A DNA stretch of 50,912 nucleotides, from assembly GCA_900320905.1 (NCBI GenBank), contig ONTZ01000020.1, positions 1 through 50,912 of the forward strand, in the 5' to 3' direction. Below, piece after piece: positions 25,993-34,374 of this stretch. The translations under genes were made by a program, and so were the position numbers. The notes below the pieces were generated by a model. That model saw nothing but the letters and a program-made list of their open reading frames with translations. It did no database searches and was not told the origin of the DNA. This DNA comes from an uncultured Prevotella sp. (lineage in GTDB: Bacteria; Bacteroidota; Bacteroidia; Bacteroidales; Bacteroidaceae). Within the stretch, counting starts at the first letter, position 1; each line of letters opens with the position of its first letter.

Positions 25993-26013
25993 ATTGTTAT
26001 TCGCTTTTGTCTC

Positions 26014-28137
26014 TTATTCCAGATGTAACTCACAGGCCATACCTTGTTTGATGGCTGTTCCACTGTATATGCTTTGTGACTTGACCTTGCCACGTCCCTT
26101 TACGATAGCCTTGACACCGCGTCGTTCCAGTTGATAAACTGCATCCTTGGCACCCATGCCTGTCAGGTCGGGGATGATACCGGAAGGGGTGTTCTTTACA
26201 GACAATGACGGTCTTTTCTTGATGTGCAGACTATTGAGGACATAGTCGGCTGACGTAACATCTCCCTCCTTTACATCGGGGACAAACACGGATTTCTCGT
26301 CGCGGGCATCTGCTACGCTGAGTTTCAGGTTCTGGGCCATCACCCCTTCGGAGATGCGGTGGAACACCACACCACTCATGCCACCTCCGGAAGCGGGTAG
26401 TCCAGATTTTTTCAGACAGACGATGCATGTGTAACGTGGGTTGTCGGCAGGGAAATAGCCTGCAAACGACAGCCAGTAACGGGTCGTGCCAGAGTGGTAG
26501 CCGCCATATTGGTCTGCCACTTGGGCTGTTCCGGTCTTACCGGCTACCTTGAACATCTTGGAACCCGCCTTACGACCAAGGCCTTGACTGACTACATGTT
26601 CCAATATGGTCTGCATGGTCTTGATGGCTTGAGGCTTGGCAATACGTTCTTTTAGGACAACAGGTTCAAACTCCTTGATGACCTGACCGTCCTTGACGAG
26701 TTGCTTGACGAAGCGGGGCTGCATCATCTTACCATCGTTGGCAATGGCATTATAGAACGCCACGGTATTGATGGGCGCAATCTGTGTCTCATAGCCGATA
26801 CTCATCCACGGCAAGGTAGTCTTGCTCCAGTATTTGGTACGGTCGGTGGTCTTGGTGTCTGGCATTCGGATCCAAGGCGTGTGATAGCCCACAAGCGGAA
26901 GTTTCAGATCCTCATGAATACCCACACGGTAGAGGCCCTGCACATATTTCGTAGGGTTATTGCCGTAGAACTTGTCAATGACATAACTGACGCCAATGTT
27001 GGAACTGACCTCTAAAGCCCGGGCTACGTTGATGTCCTGATAGCCACCACGACGCCAGTTATGGTCTTTCATCGGGCGCCCGTGCATCTCCATTACACCA
27101 CTGCCAGTATGAATGACAAAGTTCGTGTCGTTGGGAATGATTCCATCGTCGAGGGCTACGAGAAAGGATGCCACCTTGAAGACAGAACCGGGCTCACAAC
27201 GGTAACTGATAGCATTGTTCACCATCTCATAATATTCGCCATCTGCAGCACGGCTCATATTGACGATGGCTTTCACATCGCCAGTCTTTACTTCCATGAG
27301 GATGGCTACGCCCATCTCACCGTTGATCTCTTTCAACTCGTCTATAACAGCCCGCTCGGCTAAATCCTGCATACTCACGTCAATGGTGGTCACAATGTCA
27401 CAGCCGTCGATAGGAGAAAGAACTGGGATGTCGAGATACTTACTGAGTACCTTACGACGGTGCATCAGTCCGTTGGTGCCTCGCAACAAGGAGTCATATG
27501 ATAGTTCCAGACCATTCTTCGCACTGTCTTTGGCGATATACACGTCGCCGATGGTGCGCCACGCCAGTGAACCGAACGGATGACGACGGGAATTGTACTC
27601 CTCCCAGTGGAAGCCTCCTACGCCTGGACGCTCACGGAAAATAGGCAATTTATGCACCTCACAGAAAGTGTTGTAATCGATGCGTTTAGACCAGATAGCC
27701 CAATGGCGGGCACCGATGGTTCCGTTTTTCATCACCTTGTGCTTGCCTTCCAAAAGGTGTGTCTTGAATTCCGCTGCAGAGCGGGTGGGGAAGATCTGGT
27801 TGAGTTCATAACAGATAGTGTCAATGTTGGCTTCCCAAAGGGAGTCACGGTTGTGATTGCCGATGGAGTCTGTAGCACCTGCCTGAAAGTCAATAAACAC
27901 TTTGTATTCCGGAATGCTGCTGGCCATGAGTTGACCGTCACTACTGAGGATATTACCACGTGTAGGCTTCACACTGACACTGTCGCGTTTCAGACGGGAG
28001 GCCACTTGAGTCCAGTAGGTCTTTTTTGCGGTCATGATGTACATGGCTTTACCGATGATGGCAAAACCAATAAGCGTCAGGAATACCGCAATGGCAAAGT
28101 ACCTGGGCATGACTTTATCTGAACTAAACCTACTCAT
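26014..28137 (-). CDS. ftsI: Septal transpeptidase FtsI (class B PBP3) with C-terminal PASTA domain
   Basis: The protein has 707 residues: one N-terminal membrane helix (about 12-33), the pedestal domain with KPTRGNILSSDGQLMAS, and the transpeptidase domain with S318-x-x-K (CEPGSVFKVASF), SSN (378-380) and KTG (534-536, KVAGKTGTAQVADQYGG). A C-terminal PASTA-like module begins GIIPDLTGMGAKDAVYQLER, preceded by a second degenerate one (FVPDVKEGDVTSADYVLNS). It crosslinks septal glycan made by FtsW. It lies between ftsL (23-nt gap) and murE (21-nt gap). Confidence 0.95.
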   Translation of the reverse strand: MSRFSSDKVMPRYFAIAVFLTLIGFAIIGKAMYIMTAKKTYWTQVASRLKRDSVSVKPTRGNILSSDGQLMASSIPEYKVFIDFQAGATDSIGNHNRDSLWEANIDTICYELNQIFPTRSAAEFKTHLLEGKHKVMKNGTIGARHWAIWSKRIDYNTFCEVHKLPIFRERPGVGGFHWEEYNSRRHPFGSLAWRTIGDVYIAKDSAKNGLELSYDSLLRGTNGLMHRRKVLSKYLDIPVLSPIDGCDIVTTIDVSMQDLAERAVIDELKEINGEMGVAILMEVKTGDVKAIVNMSRAADGEYYEMVNNAISYRCEPGSVFKVASFLVALDDGIIPNDTNFVIHTGSGVMEMHGRPMKDHNWRRGGYQDINVARALEVSSNIGVSYVIDKFYGNNPTKYVQGLYRVGIHEDLKLPLVGYHTPWIRMPDTKTTDRTKYWSKTTLPWMSIGYETQIAPINTVAFYNAIANDGKMMQPRFVKQLVKDGQVIKEFEPVVLKERIAKPQAIKTMQTILEHVVSQGLGRKAGSKMFKVAGKTGTAQVADQYGGYHSGTTRYWLSFAGYFPADNPRYTCIVCLKKSGLPASGGGMSGVVFHRISEGVMAQNLKLSVADARDEKSVFVPDVKEGDVTSADYVLNSLHIKKRPSLSVKNTPSGIIPDLTGMGAKDAVYQLERRGVKAIVKGRGKVKSQSIYSGTAIKQGMACELHLE

Positions 28138-28160
28138 TAAACCTGTTCAATCTGTTGATC

Positions 28161-28568
28161 CTATTCCTCTACATTAATTATATAAGGTGGCTGGTCAGCG
28201 ATATGCAGAACACTATCCTTGTTGTTTCGCAGAGCATCTAGCACATGACTTTCACGGCATTTCTCCGTGAGAGTACTCGAACTCGACAGAGCCTTGTATT
28301 TTGCATCAAGCAGTTCTTTTTCCATTTTGTCGATGGCAATCATATCCTGCTGACACTGGTATCTGAAAGCGACATAGACAATGGCGAACAAGACAATTAG
28401 CATGATGAGCCAGATCTGATGGCGTACCATCTCGGCTGTAAGGAAATCACCGCCCAGAATCGTGCGTAGAGTCAGTGTGGATGACAGTTTTGGGTCTTCT
28501 TCCTTGACAGTCTCCTTGATCTTCCGGATGGTTCCCTTTGTTTGTTCCTTTATCTCGTTTTCGTCCAT
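28161..28568 (-). CDS. FtsL-like division protein
   Basis: The protein has 135 residues: a charged cytoplasmic N-terminus (about 1-50), a single membrane helix (about 54-72, LIMLIVLFAIVYVAF), then a short periplasmic coiled coil (DMIAIDKMEKELLDAKYKAL). The topology and location between rsmH and ftsI fit FtsL, which joins FtsB and FtsQ to activate FtsWI. Primary sequence alone would not identify it. The last residues (ADQPPYIINVEE) are typical of the Bacteroidales version. Confidence 0.8.
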   Translation of the reverse strand: MDENEIKEQTKGTIRKIKETVKEEDPKLSSTLTLRTILGGDFLTAEMVRHQIWLIMLIVLFAIVYVAFRYQCQQDMIAIDKMEKELLDAKYKALSSSSTLTEKCRESHVLDALRNNKDSVLHIADQPPYIINVEE

Positions 28569-28580
28569 ATTTTTTATTAT

Positions 28581-28616
28581 CTTAGGCTTTCCTAGGCCTT
28601 TCTAGGTTTTCCTAAT
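28581..28616. repeat. CCTAGG tandem repeat, 10-bp period, rsmH-ftsL junction
   Basis: Units CTTAGGCTTT, CCTAGGCCTT, TCTAGGTTTT, CCTAAT fill the spacer between the ftsL start and the rsmH stop. They are nearly identical to the array at 21892-21930. Confidence 0.75.
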
Positions 28617-29543
28617 TCACGCTTTCTCCCCAATTCTTAGTTTCGCGCTCCTGCTGCGCGGGTTCTGAGTCTGTTCGTCTGCAGAGGGCGTTATCACTTT
28701 GTTGTTGACGGTTTTAAAGGGAGCCTCTATCCGTCCGAAGAAATCCTGGCATACTTTTCCTTCGGCATTACCCGCCTTGATGTAGTTCTTGACCATACGG
28801 TCTTCCAATGAATGGTAGGTAATCACGGAGAGCCGTCCTCCCGGACTGAGCAGGTCGCGAGCACCGTTGAGCATCTCGCGAAGCGCGTCCATCTCGTGAT
28901 TGACTTCAATGCGCAGGGCCTGGAAAAGTTTTGCCATTTCTTTCTTCTCGCTCCCATTAACCCCATTGGACCTAAGCAAACCATCAGTCACTCTTATCAG
29001 GTCAGCCGTAGTCTCTATCCGTCGTATGGCCCTCTCTTTTACAATGGCGGAAGCAATTCTCCGCGCCTGTTTCAACTCTCCATAAATGTACAGGATGTCG
29101 GCCAATAGACTTTCTTCAGTCTCATTGAGGACATCGGCTGCAGTCTTTCCAGCCCGTTTGTTCATCCGCATATCCAAAGGAGCCTCGTAGCGGAAGGAAA
29201 AACCACGCGTTTCATCGTCGAAATGATGACTGGAGACTCCAAGGTCGGCCAACAGACCGTCTATTTGCTCTATGCCATAGTAGCGCATCCAGTTTTTGAT
29301 ATATCTGAAATTGCTCCTGACAAAGGTAAATCGCTCGTCGTTTATGCTGTTTCTTTCTGCGTCTGCATCCTGGTCGAAACTGAACAGATGTCCTTTCTTC
29401 CCCAGCCTGTTGAGTATCTCCTTGCTGTGGCCACCACCACCAAAGGTCGTATCTATATAAACACCGTCGGGCTTGATAGCAAGCCCGTCGACGCTCTCCA
29501 TAAGGAGTACTGGTACATGATATGTCTCAGCCGTCTTGATCAT
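28617..29543 (-). CDS. rsmH: 16S rRNA (cytosine1402-N4)-methyltransferase
   Basis: This enzyme, MraW in older naming, has 308 residues. It begins with YHVPVLLMESVDGLAIKPDG, then the SAM site YIDTTFGGGGHSKEILNRLG, LLADLGVSSHHFDDETRGFS and late LSVITYHSLEDRMVKNYIK, and ends NPRSRSAKLRIGEK. It overlaps mraZ by 4 nt, and its stop lies at the edge of the CCTAGG repeat. Confidence 0.97.
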   Translation of the reverse strand: MIKTAETYHVPVLLMESVDGLAIKPDGVYIDTTFGGGGHSKEILNRLGKKGHLFSFDQDADAERNSINDERFTFVRSNFRYIKNWMRYYGIEQIDGLLADLGVSSHHFDDETRGFSFRYEAPLDMRMNKRAGKTAADVLNETEESLLADILYIYGELKQARRIASAIVKERAIRRIETTADLIRVTDGLLRSNGVNGSEKKEMAKLFQALRIEVNHEMDALREMLNGARDLLSPGGRLSVITYHSLEDRMVKNYIKAGNAEGKVCQDFFGRIEAPFKTVNNKVITPSADEQTQNPRSRSAKLRIGEKA

Positions 29544-29995
29544 TGGGCGTTGTCGGTATTCATAATGTCCTCCAAAGCGGCTCCAAATTCTTCATCAGTC
29601 TTCAAGCTCTCCTTCAGACGTTGGGGTGACCAAATCTCAATTGTGTCATCAACACCGATGAATTGCAAGTCCTGTTCCAGATTGGCCATCCGTTGTAAGC
29701 GTTTGGAGATCAGGAAGCGGCCATTCCCGTCAAGGCTGACCACCTCCGCCTCCGAAACGAACTGCCTTAATATCTGCTGATGCGTGGGTTTCCACTGCTT
29801 CAACTGGGATTTCAGCAGGTCTACGCGCTGATTCCACACACTTTCAGGAAACAGAACCAGACACTGCTGGAAAATGTCCTTGCGCAGCACAAGATTTTCT
29901 TCGCCCGATGCTTGTAGCACCTTGCGGAAAACGGCTGGCAGGAATGCCCTTCCTTTAGCATCGGCCTTCGCTTCTATGTTTCCTAAGAATCGCAT
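29540..29995 (-). CDS. mraZ: MraZ, transcriptional regulator of the dcw cluster
   Basis: The protein has 151 residues in two AbrB-like swapped-hairpin domains: RFLGNIEAKADAKGRAFLPA (first DXXXR motif region) and VVSLDGNGRFLISKRLQRMA (second). ATG 29995 (MRFLGNIEAK) is chosen; the longer frame to 30058 would extend across the promoter. It is first in the operon. Family members bind TGGG-type repeats in their own promoter, and such repeats are present just upstream (30043-30078). Confidence 0.93.
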   Translation of the reverse strand: MRFLGNIEAKADAKGRAFLPAVFRKVLQASGEENLVLRKDIFQQCLVLFPESVWNQRVDLLKSQLKQWKPTHQQILRQFVSEAEVVSLDGNGRFLISKRLQRMANLEQDLQFIGVDDTIEIWSPQRLKESLKTDEEFGAALEDIMNTDNAQ

Positions 29996-30024
29996 ACGTA
30001 CAACTTTTATAAAGAATTCGGTTA

Positions 30025-30078
30025 CAAAATTAAGTAATTCTCCCCCATTTTCATCCACTTTTATGAACTAATTCCCCA
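30025..30078 (-). promoter_or_regulatory. dcw operon promoter with MraZ-box-like repeats
   Basis: The -7 box TAATTTTG (minus strand, 30025-30032) lies 30 nt before mraZ. Upstream on the same strand lie TGGGG (30074-30078), TGGAT (30053-30057) and TGGGG (30043-30047). The last two are separated by exactly 5 nt, the spacing known for Enterobacteria MraZ sites. The plus strand has another TGGGG at 30100-30104. Confidence 0.45.
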
Positions 30079-30258
30079 CTATTTAGTATTTTTAACTATT
30101 GGGGGCTTCTTTTGCTATCTGGGATTTTACATCTGACTCGATTTGATTCTCTTCTCATTTTGTGGATACTTATGGGAGTAAAAATGCAAATCGTATTCAA
30201 ATTGTACCTTTTTTGAAAGATTTCTCGATTTTTTTGCTCATAATTAAAAGATTTGTGC

Positions 30259-30267
30259 TATTTTTGC
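30259..30267 (+). promoter_or_regulatory. -7 element of the acyltransferase operon
   Basis: TATTTTTGC lies 24 nt before the ATG at 30291. The region 30105-30250 between the divergent promoters is AT-rich and holds no further gene. Confidence 0.6.
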
Positions 30268-30290
30268 AACTTGTTAGTATGAGATGAGAA

Positions 30291-31115
30291 ATGGCAACGG
30301 TCACAGAGAAGACAATCGACATCGATAAGATACTCCGTCAGAAGATGGGAGCCAAGGCGAATTTTGTCCCAGGATTCCTTGTCAGTTGGCTGAAACGGAT
30401 CATCCATCAGGATCGGGTGAATGCCTTCCTATGGGAGAGCCGTGATAAGTCGGGTGTCGAATGGTTGGAGGAGTGTGTACGCTATCTCGACATGACGTTG
30501 GAGATAAAAGGGAAGGAGAACTTGCCAGACCCCAATGATGGCCGGCTCTATACCTTTGTCAGTAACCATCCTCTTGGCGGAGAAGACGGGGTTGCCCTTG
30601 GCGCCATCATCGGACGCCATTATAATGGCCGTTTCCGTTACCTCGTCAACGACTTGTTGATGAATCTCCCTGGACTGGCTCCCGTCTGTATACCTATCAA
30701 TAAGACAGGTAAGCAGAGTCGTAACTTCCCAGCGATGGTGGAGGCAGGATTCCAGAGTGATTACCACATGCTGATGTTTCCTGCCGGCATCTGTTCCCGT
30801 AAGCGCGATGGAGTTATCAGTGACATCCCATGGAAGAAAACCTTTTTGTCGAAGAGCGTTGAATACCATCGGGATGTAGTTCCCATCCATTTCAGTGGAC
30901 AGAATTCCAATTTCTTCTATCGTCTGGCCAGTTTCAGTGACAACCATCTGAAATTCAACCTTGCTATGCTGTTTTTGGTCGATGAAATGTATAAAAACGT
31001 ACATAAAACTTTCAAAGTGACAATAGGTAAGCCTATTCCTTGGCAGACTTTCGACAAGAGTCGGAATCCCGTAGATTGGGCTCAGTATGTCCGTGATAAA
31101 GTTTATTCCCTATAA
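30291..31115 (+). CDS. glsA: O-acyltransferase of glycine/ornithine-lipid synthesis (PlsC-like)
   Basis: The protein has 274 residues. The acyltransferase signature is SNHPLGGEDGVALGA (H-x5-D variant of HX4D, about residue 90), followed by the substrate motif VCIPINKTGKQSRN and MLMFPAGICSRKRDG. It is followed after 23 nt by a GNAT-like N-acyltransferase gene. This pair matches glsA/glsB of Bacteroides thetaiotaomicron, which make N-acyl then O-acyl glycine lipids. The head group here (glycine, ornithine or serine-glycine) cannot be read from sequence. Confidence 0.8.
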   Translation: MATVTEKTIDIDKILRQKMGAKANFVPGFLVSWLKRIIHQDRVNAFLWESRDKSGVEWLEECVRYLDMTLEIKGKENLPDPNDGRLYTFVSNHPLGGEDGVALGAIIGRHYNGRFRYLVNDLLMNLPGLAPVCIPINKTGKQSRNFPAMVEAGFQSDYHMLMFPAGICSRKRDGVISDIPWKKTFLSKSVEYHRDVVPIHFSGQNSNFFYRLASFSDNHLKFNLAMLFLVDEMYKNVHKTFKVTIGKPIPWQTFDKSRNPVDWAQYVRDKVYSL

Positions 31116-31138
31116 GACTTTCAATCAACCCCAAAAAT

Positions 31139-32131
31139 ATGGAACAAGAGATTATCCAACCCATCGAAAAGGAAGTCCTCAAAAGTGAATTGACGCCTGA
31201 CCGTCAACTTCGGATGACCAACAAGAGTCACAACGAAATCTACATCATCACGGCTCACAATGCTCCTAACGTGATGAAGGAGATTGGCCGTCTGCGTGAG
31301 ATCGCTTTCCGCGAAGCGGGTGGTGGAACGGGAAAGGACATGGATATCGACGAGTTTGATATCTGCGAGAACTGCTATAAACAACTCATCGTCTGGAATC
31401 CAGAGGCTGAGGAGATTATTGGTGGCTACCGTTATCTCGAAGGCTCTGCCTGGGAGATGGATGAACAGGGACAGCCTAAACTTGCTACCAGCCACATGTT
31501 CCATTTCTCTGACAAGTTCCTGAAAGAGTATATGCCTTATACCATCGAACTTGGACGTTCGTTTGTGGCACTGCCATATCAGTCGTCACGCATGGGAGCC
31601 AAGAGTCTCTTCGCACTTGATAATCTCTGGGATGGTTTGGGGGCGCTGACTGTTATCAAGCCCAACGTGAAATACTTCTTTGGTAAGATGACCATGTACC
31701 CTTCGTATATCCGCAAGGGACGCGATATGATCCTGTATTTCCTGAAAAAGCATTTTGATGACAAGGAGCACTTGATAATCCCGATGAAACCGCTGAAAAT
31801 TGAAGAAGACCCCCAAGAACTGGAGCGACTATTTTGCGAAAATACCTTCAAGGGTGATTATCGTATCTTGAACCGCGAAATCCGCAAACTTGGCTATAAT
31901 ATCCCACCATTGGTCAATGCATATATGAGTCTCTCGCCCACCATGAAACTGTTTGGTACGGCCATCAATTATGGTTTTGGCGATGTCGAGGAAACAGGTA
32001 TTCTCATTGCTGTTGATGAAATCCTTGAGGATAAGCGTGTACGACACATCGATTCCTATATTCAAGAACACCCTGATGCTCTGAAGATTACAAGTGGTGC
32101 TAACAAGGTCATCTACAAAGAAAACGGATAG
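31139..32131 (+). CDS. glsB: N-acyltransferase of glycine/ornithine-lipid synthesis (GNAT/OlsB-like)
   Basis: The protein has 330 residues. The GNAT-like core includes IGRLREIAFREAGGGTGKDM, IVWNPEAEEIIGGYRYLEGS and YTIELGRSFVALPYQ, the order seen in the hemolysin/OlsB family. It transfers a 3-hydroxy fatty acyl group from acyl-ACP to an amino acid, giving the substrate of the upstream O-acyltransferase. The C-terminal 80 residues (YNIPPLVNAYMSLSPTMKLF) are typical of the family. It shares an operon with the preceding gene and ends before a strong hairpin. Confidence 0.82.
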   Translation: MEQEIIQPIEKEVLKSELTPDRQLRMTNKSHNEIYIITAHNAPNVMKEIGRLREIAFREAGGGTGKDMDIDEFDICENCYKQLIVWNPEAEEIIGGYRYLEGSAWEMDEQGQPKLATSHMFHFSDKFLKEYMPYTIELGRSFVALPYQSSRMGAKSLFALDNLWDGLGALTVIKPNVKYFFGKMTMYPSYIRKGRDMILYFLKKHFDDKEHLIIPMKPLKIEEDPQELERLFCENTFKGDYRILNREIRKLGYNIPPLVNAYMSLSPTMKLFGTAINYGFGDVEETGILIAVDEILEDKRVRHIDSYIQEHPDALKITSGANKVIYKENG

Positions 32132-32208
32132 TTAATCGTATTTCACATTGAGTAATGCGCGAGTTTTGAGCCTTTCTCACGCGCGTAGTAGTAGGCTAAA
32201 TGGAAAAT

Positions 32209-32285
32209 AACCCGCTCATCCCGCCTATCACGCACCTAAGTAAAAAATATTACGTGTAGGTTAGGCGGGATGAGCGGGTTGTTTT
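32209..32285. terminator. 19-bp perfect-stem hairpin between glsB and dgt, probably bidirectional terminator
   Basis: AACCCGCTCATCCCGCCTA (32209-32227) is perfectly complementary to 32262-32280, with a 34-nt AT-rich loop and GTTTTT after it. The stem is longer than needed for termination and could be a dispersed intergenic repeat. Confidence 0.6.
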
Positions 32286-32341
32286 TGGCATAAGACAAGT
32301 AGGTGCAAAATCGGTCAAAATCAGGTGCTTCTTGCCAGGAC

Positions 32342-32405
32342 AGTACTAATTTTCGCTACGACGGTACTATTTTTCGTTACGATAGTACTAATCTTTCTAT
32401 CGACC
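32342..32405. repeat. 21-bp tandem repeat, three copies
   Basis: The units begin at GTACTA 32343, 32364 and 32385 and share the pattern GTACTAnTnTTCGnTACGAn, with the third diverged. They lie in the 291-nt gap between glsB and the dgt end, downstream of the long hairpin. No gene is seen in this gap. Confidence 0.65.
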
Positions 32406-32422
32406 GTCCCCAAAATATCCAA

Positions 32423-33760
32423 TTAGACGATGGGCAGGGAGATGCCACAAATCTTCTGATAGACATCGAGGGCATAGACATCGGTCATACCACTGATATA
32501 GTCAATGACAGCCATCAGGCGGGTCTCGAGGTTAGGCGAGTAGATGTCGTATTGGCTGCTCACACGGCTGATGAGTTGTTTTGAATAGAAACGTTCAGGA
32601 TGGCGGGTCGCCTCGATGAAATGGCTCATGAGTGTTTCCATTATTTTATAACCGGAGAGTTCCACGTCAAGCACGGGGCGACTCTTGTAGATGCGTTCTA
32701 CAGATAGTGAGGCGCATCTCTTATAAGCCTCGTTGGGCGTTTCAGAGATATGGTCGATGAGTGAACTCTCAAAAGTTCCGTTGAGGATGTCCTTTTCATG
32801 TTCGACAAACACACGGACGCACTCGTTCTCCAATCTGCCAATGACACAGGCACGCATATAGACGATCTTCTCATTGTCGTCTGTCAGCCCTTCGTCAATG
32901 ATGCGTCTTTGGATATGTTCTTGTTCTTTCTCTTCAAAGAAACTAAGCATCAGTTGGGCAGTTTCTTCGTATGAAAGAATTTTAAGTTTGTGTGCATCCT
33001 CAATATCCATGATTTCGTAGCAGATATCATCGGATGCCTCTACGAGATAGACCAATGGGTGGCGCACGTAGCGCAACGGTTCTCCTGGGCCAGAGAGGCA
33101 AATAATGCCCAATTCATCGGCTACTTTCCGATAGACATCCTTCTCTTCGTTGAAGAAGCCGAACTTCCCTTTCTTGCTGGGAGCGGAAGATGAGTAGGGG
33201 TATTTCACGATGCTGGCAAGCATGGAATAAGTCATGACAAATCCACCAGGGCGACGACCCCTGAACTGATGGGTGAGCAGACGGAAAGTATTGGCATTGC
33301 CCTCGAAGTGGGTGATGTCATCCCAGAACTGGTGGCTCACCTCCCTCTGTAGGTCGCTGCCTGGGCCTTCAGTAAAATAAGTCTGCATAGCCTTCTCGCC
33401 ACTATGCCCGAAAGGCGGATTGCCCATGTCGTGCGCCAGGCAAGCCGTTGCCACAATCTGTGCAATCTCAGCAAAGAGTGTGTCTTTCAGTTCCGGGTGG
33501 CGACAGATGAGTTGTTTTGTCACATCATTACCTAGCGACATACCGACGCTGGCCACCTCAAGAGAGTGGGTGAGACGATTGTGTACGAAGACGCTGCCAG
33601 GTAGGGGGAACACCTGCGTCTTGTTTTGTAGACGACGGAAAGGGGCCGAGAAAATTAGTCGGTCGTAGTCGCGTTTGAACTCTGTTCTGTCGTCGTGGCG
33701 CTCAGGATGACGGTGCTCCTGTCCGAGCCGTTTGTTGGATATAAGTTGCTGCCAATTCAT
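32423..33760 (-). CDS. dgt: dGTP triphosphohydrolase (HD family)
   Basis: Dgt hydrolyses dGTP to deoxyguanosine and triphosphate. From ATG 33760 it has 445 residues; an in-frame Met lies directly before it, and the longer frame to 33805 crosses the promoter. The HD site is RLTHSLEVASVG ... CLAHDMGNPPFGHSGEKAM. Its N-terminus (RHDDRTEFKRDYDRLIFSAP, FRRLQNKTQVFP) is diagnostic for Dgt. It is divergent from dut across about 120 bp, so the two dNTP-pool enzymes share a control region. Confidence 0.93.
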   Translation of the reverse strand: MNWQQLISNKRLGQEHRHPERHDDRTEFKRDYDRLIFSAPFRRLQNKTQVFPLPGSVFVHNRLTHSLEVASVGMSLGNDVTKQLICRHPELKDTLFAEIAQIVATACLAHDMGNPPFGHSGEKAMQTYFTEGPGSDLQREVSHQFWDDITHFEGNANTFRLLTHQFRGRRPGGFVMTYSMLASIVKYPYSSSAPSKKGKFGFFNEEKDVYRKVADELGIICLSGPGEPLRYVRHPLVYLVEASDDICYEIMDIEDAHKLKILSYEETAQLMLSFFEEKEQEHIQRRIIDEGLTDDNEKIVYMRACVIGRLENECVRVFVEHEKDILNGTFESSLIDHISETPNEAYKRCASLSVERIYKSRPVLDVELSGYKIMETLMSHFIEATRHPERFYSKQLISRVSSQYDIYSPNLETRLMAVIDYISGMTDVYALDVYQKICGISLPIV

Positions 33761-33771
33761 CATAATTGACT

Positions 33772-33780
33772 GCAAAAGTA
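33772..33780 (-). promoter_or_regulatory. dgt -7 element
   Basis: TACTTTTGC on the minus strand lies 12 nt before the ATG, giving a very short leader. Confidence 0.6.
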
Positions 33781-33843
33781 GCGAATTTATTATAAAAAAC
33801 AACATTTTCTTGGGAAAAATATGGATATTTCAAGATAAATGTG

Positions 33844-33852
33844 TACTTTTGC
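33844..33852 (+). promoter_or_regulatory. dut -7 element
   Basis: TACTTTTGC, the same sequence as at dgt, lies 29 nt before the dut ATG. Confidence 0.65.
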
Positions 33853-33880
33853 ACCAATGTTAAAATGAAATTTTAAAAGT

Positions 33881-34318
33881 ATGCTCAAGATCAAGGTCGT
33901 CAACAAAGGGCATCATCCGTTGCCACAGTATGCCACCACGCAAAGCGCGGGGATGGATCTGCGGGCTAATTTAGATGCTTCAATAACATTGAAACCAATG
34001 GAGCGCAGACTCATCCCGACAGGACTTTACATTGCGTTGCCCGAAGGCTTTGAGGCTCAGGTACGCCCGCGTAGTGGATTAGCCCTAAAAAAGGGGATCA
34101 CAGTGCTTAATGCCCCAGGCACGGTGGATGCTGACTATCGCGGTGAGGTGGGCGTTGTGCTCATAAATCTTTCGCAGGAGGACTTCGTTGTGGAAGATGG
34201 TGAGCGTATTGCCCAAATGGTCATTGCTCGTCACGAACAGGTTATGTTTGAAGCCGTTGAGGTGCTCGATGAAACAGAACGCGGGACTGGTGGCTATGGG
34301 CATACAGGTGTGAAATAA
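33881..34318 (+). CDS. dut: dUTP diphosphatase
   Basis: The trimeric dUTPase converts dUTP to dUMP. It has 145 residues with all five motifs: [56 protein letters not shown], and the C-terminal [12 protein letters not shown] (motif 5, Tyr where Phe is usual). It is followed 57 nt later by a TPR lipoprotein gene in the same direction, probably the same operon. Confidence 0.97.
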   Translation: MLKIKVVNKGHHPLPQYATTQSAGMDLRANLDASITLKPMERRLIPTGLYIALPEGFEAQVRPRSGLALKKGITVLNAPGTVDADYRGEVGVVLINLSQEDFVVEDGERIAQMVIARHEQVMFEAVEVLDETERGTGGYGHTGVK

Positions 34319-34374
34319 ACTCAAAAGGAAAACAAGTCACGAATAAGAGGAATAAAATAATCATTCATGCCTGG

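Noticed and set aside
29996-30058. N-terminal extension of mraZ
   Set aside because: The extension spans the promoter and MraZ-box-like repeats; family members start with the RFLGN motif.
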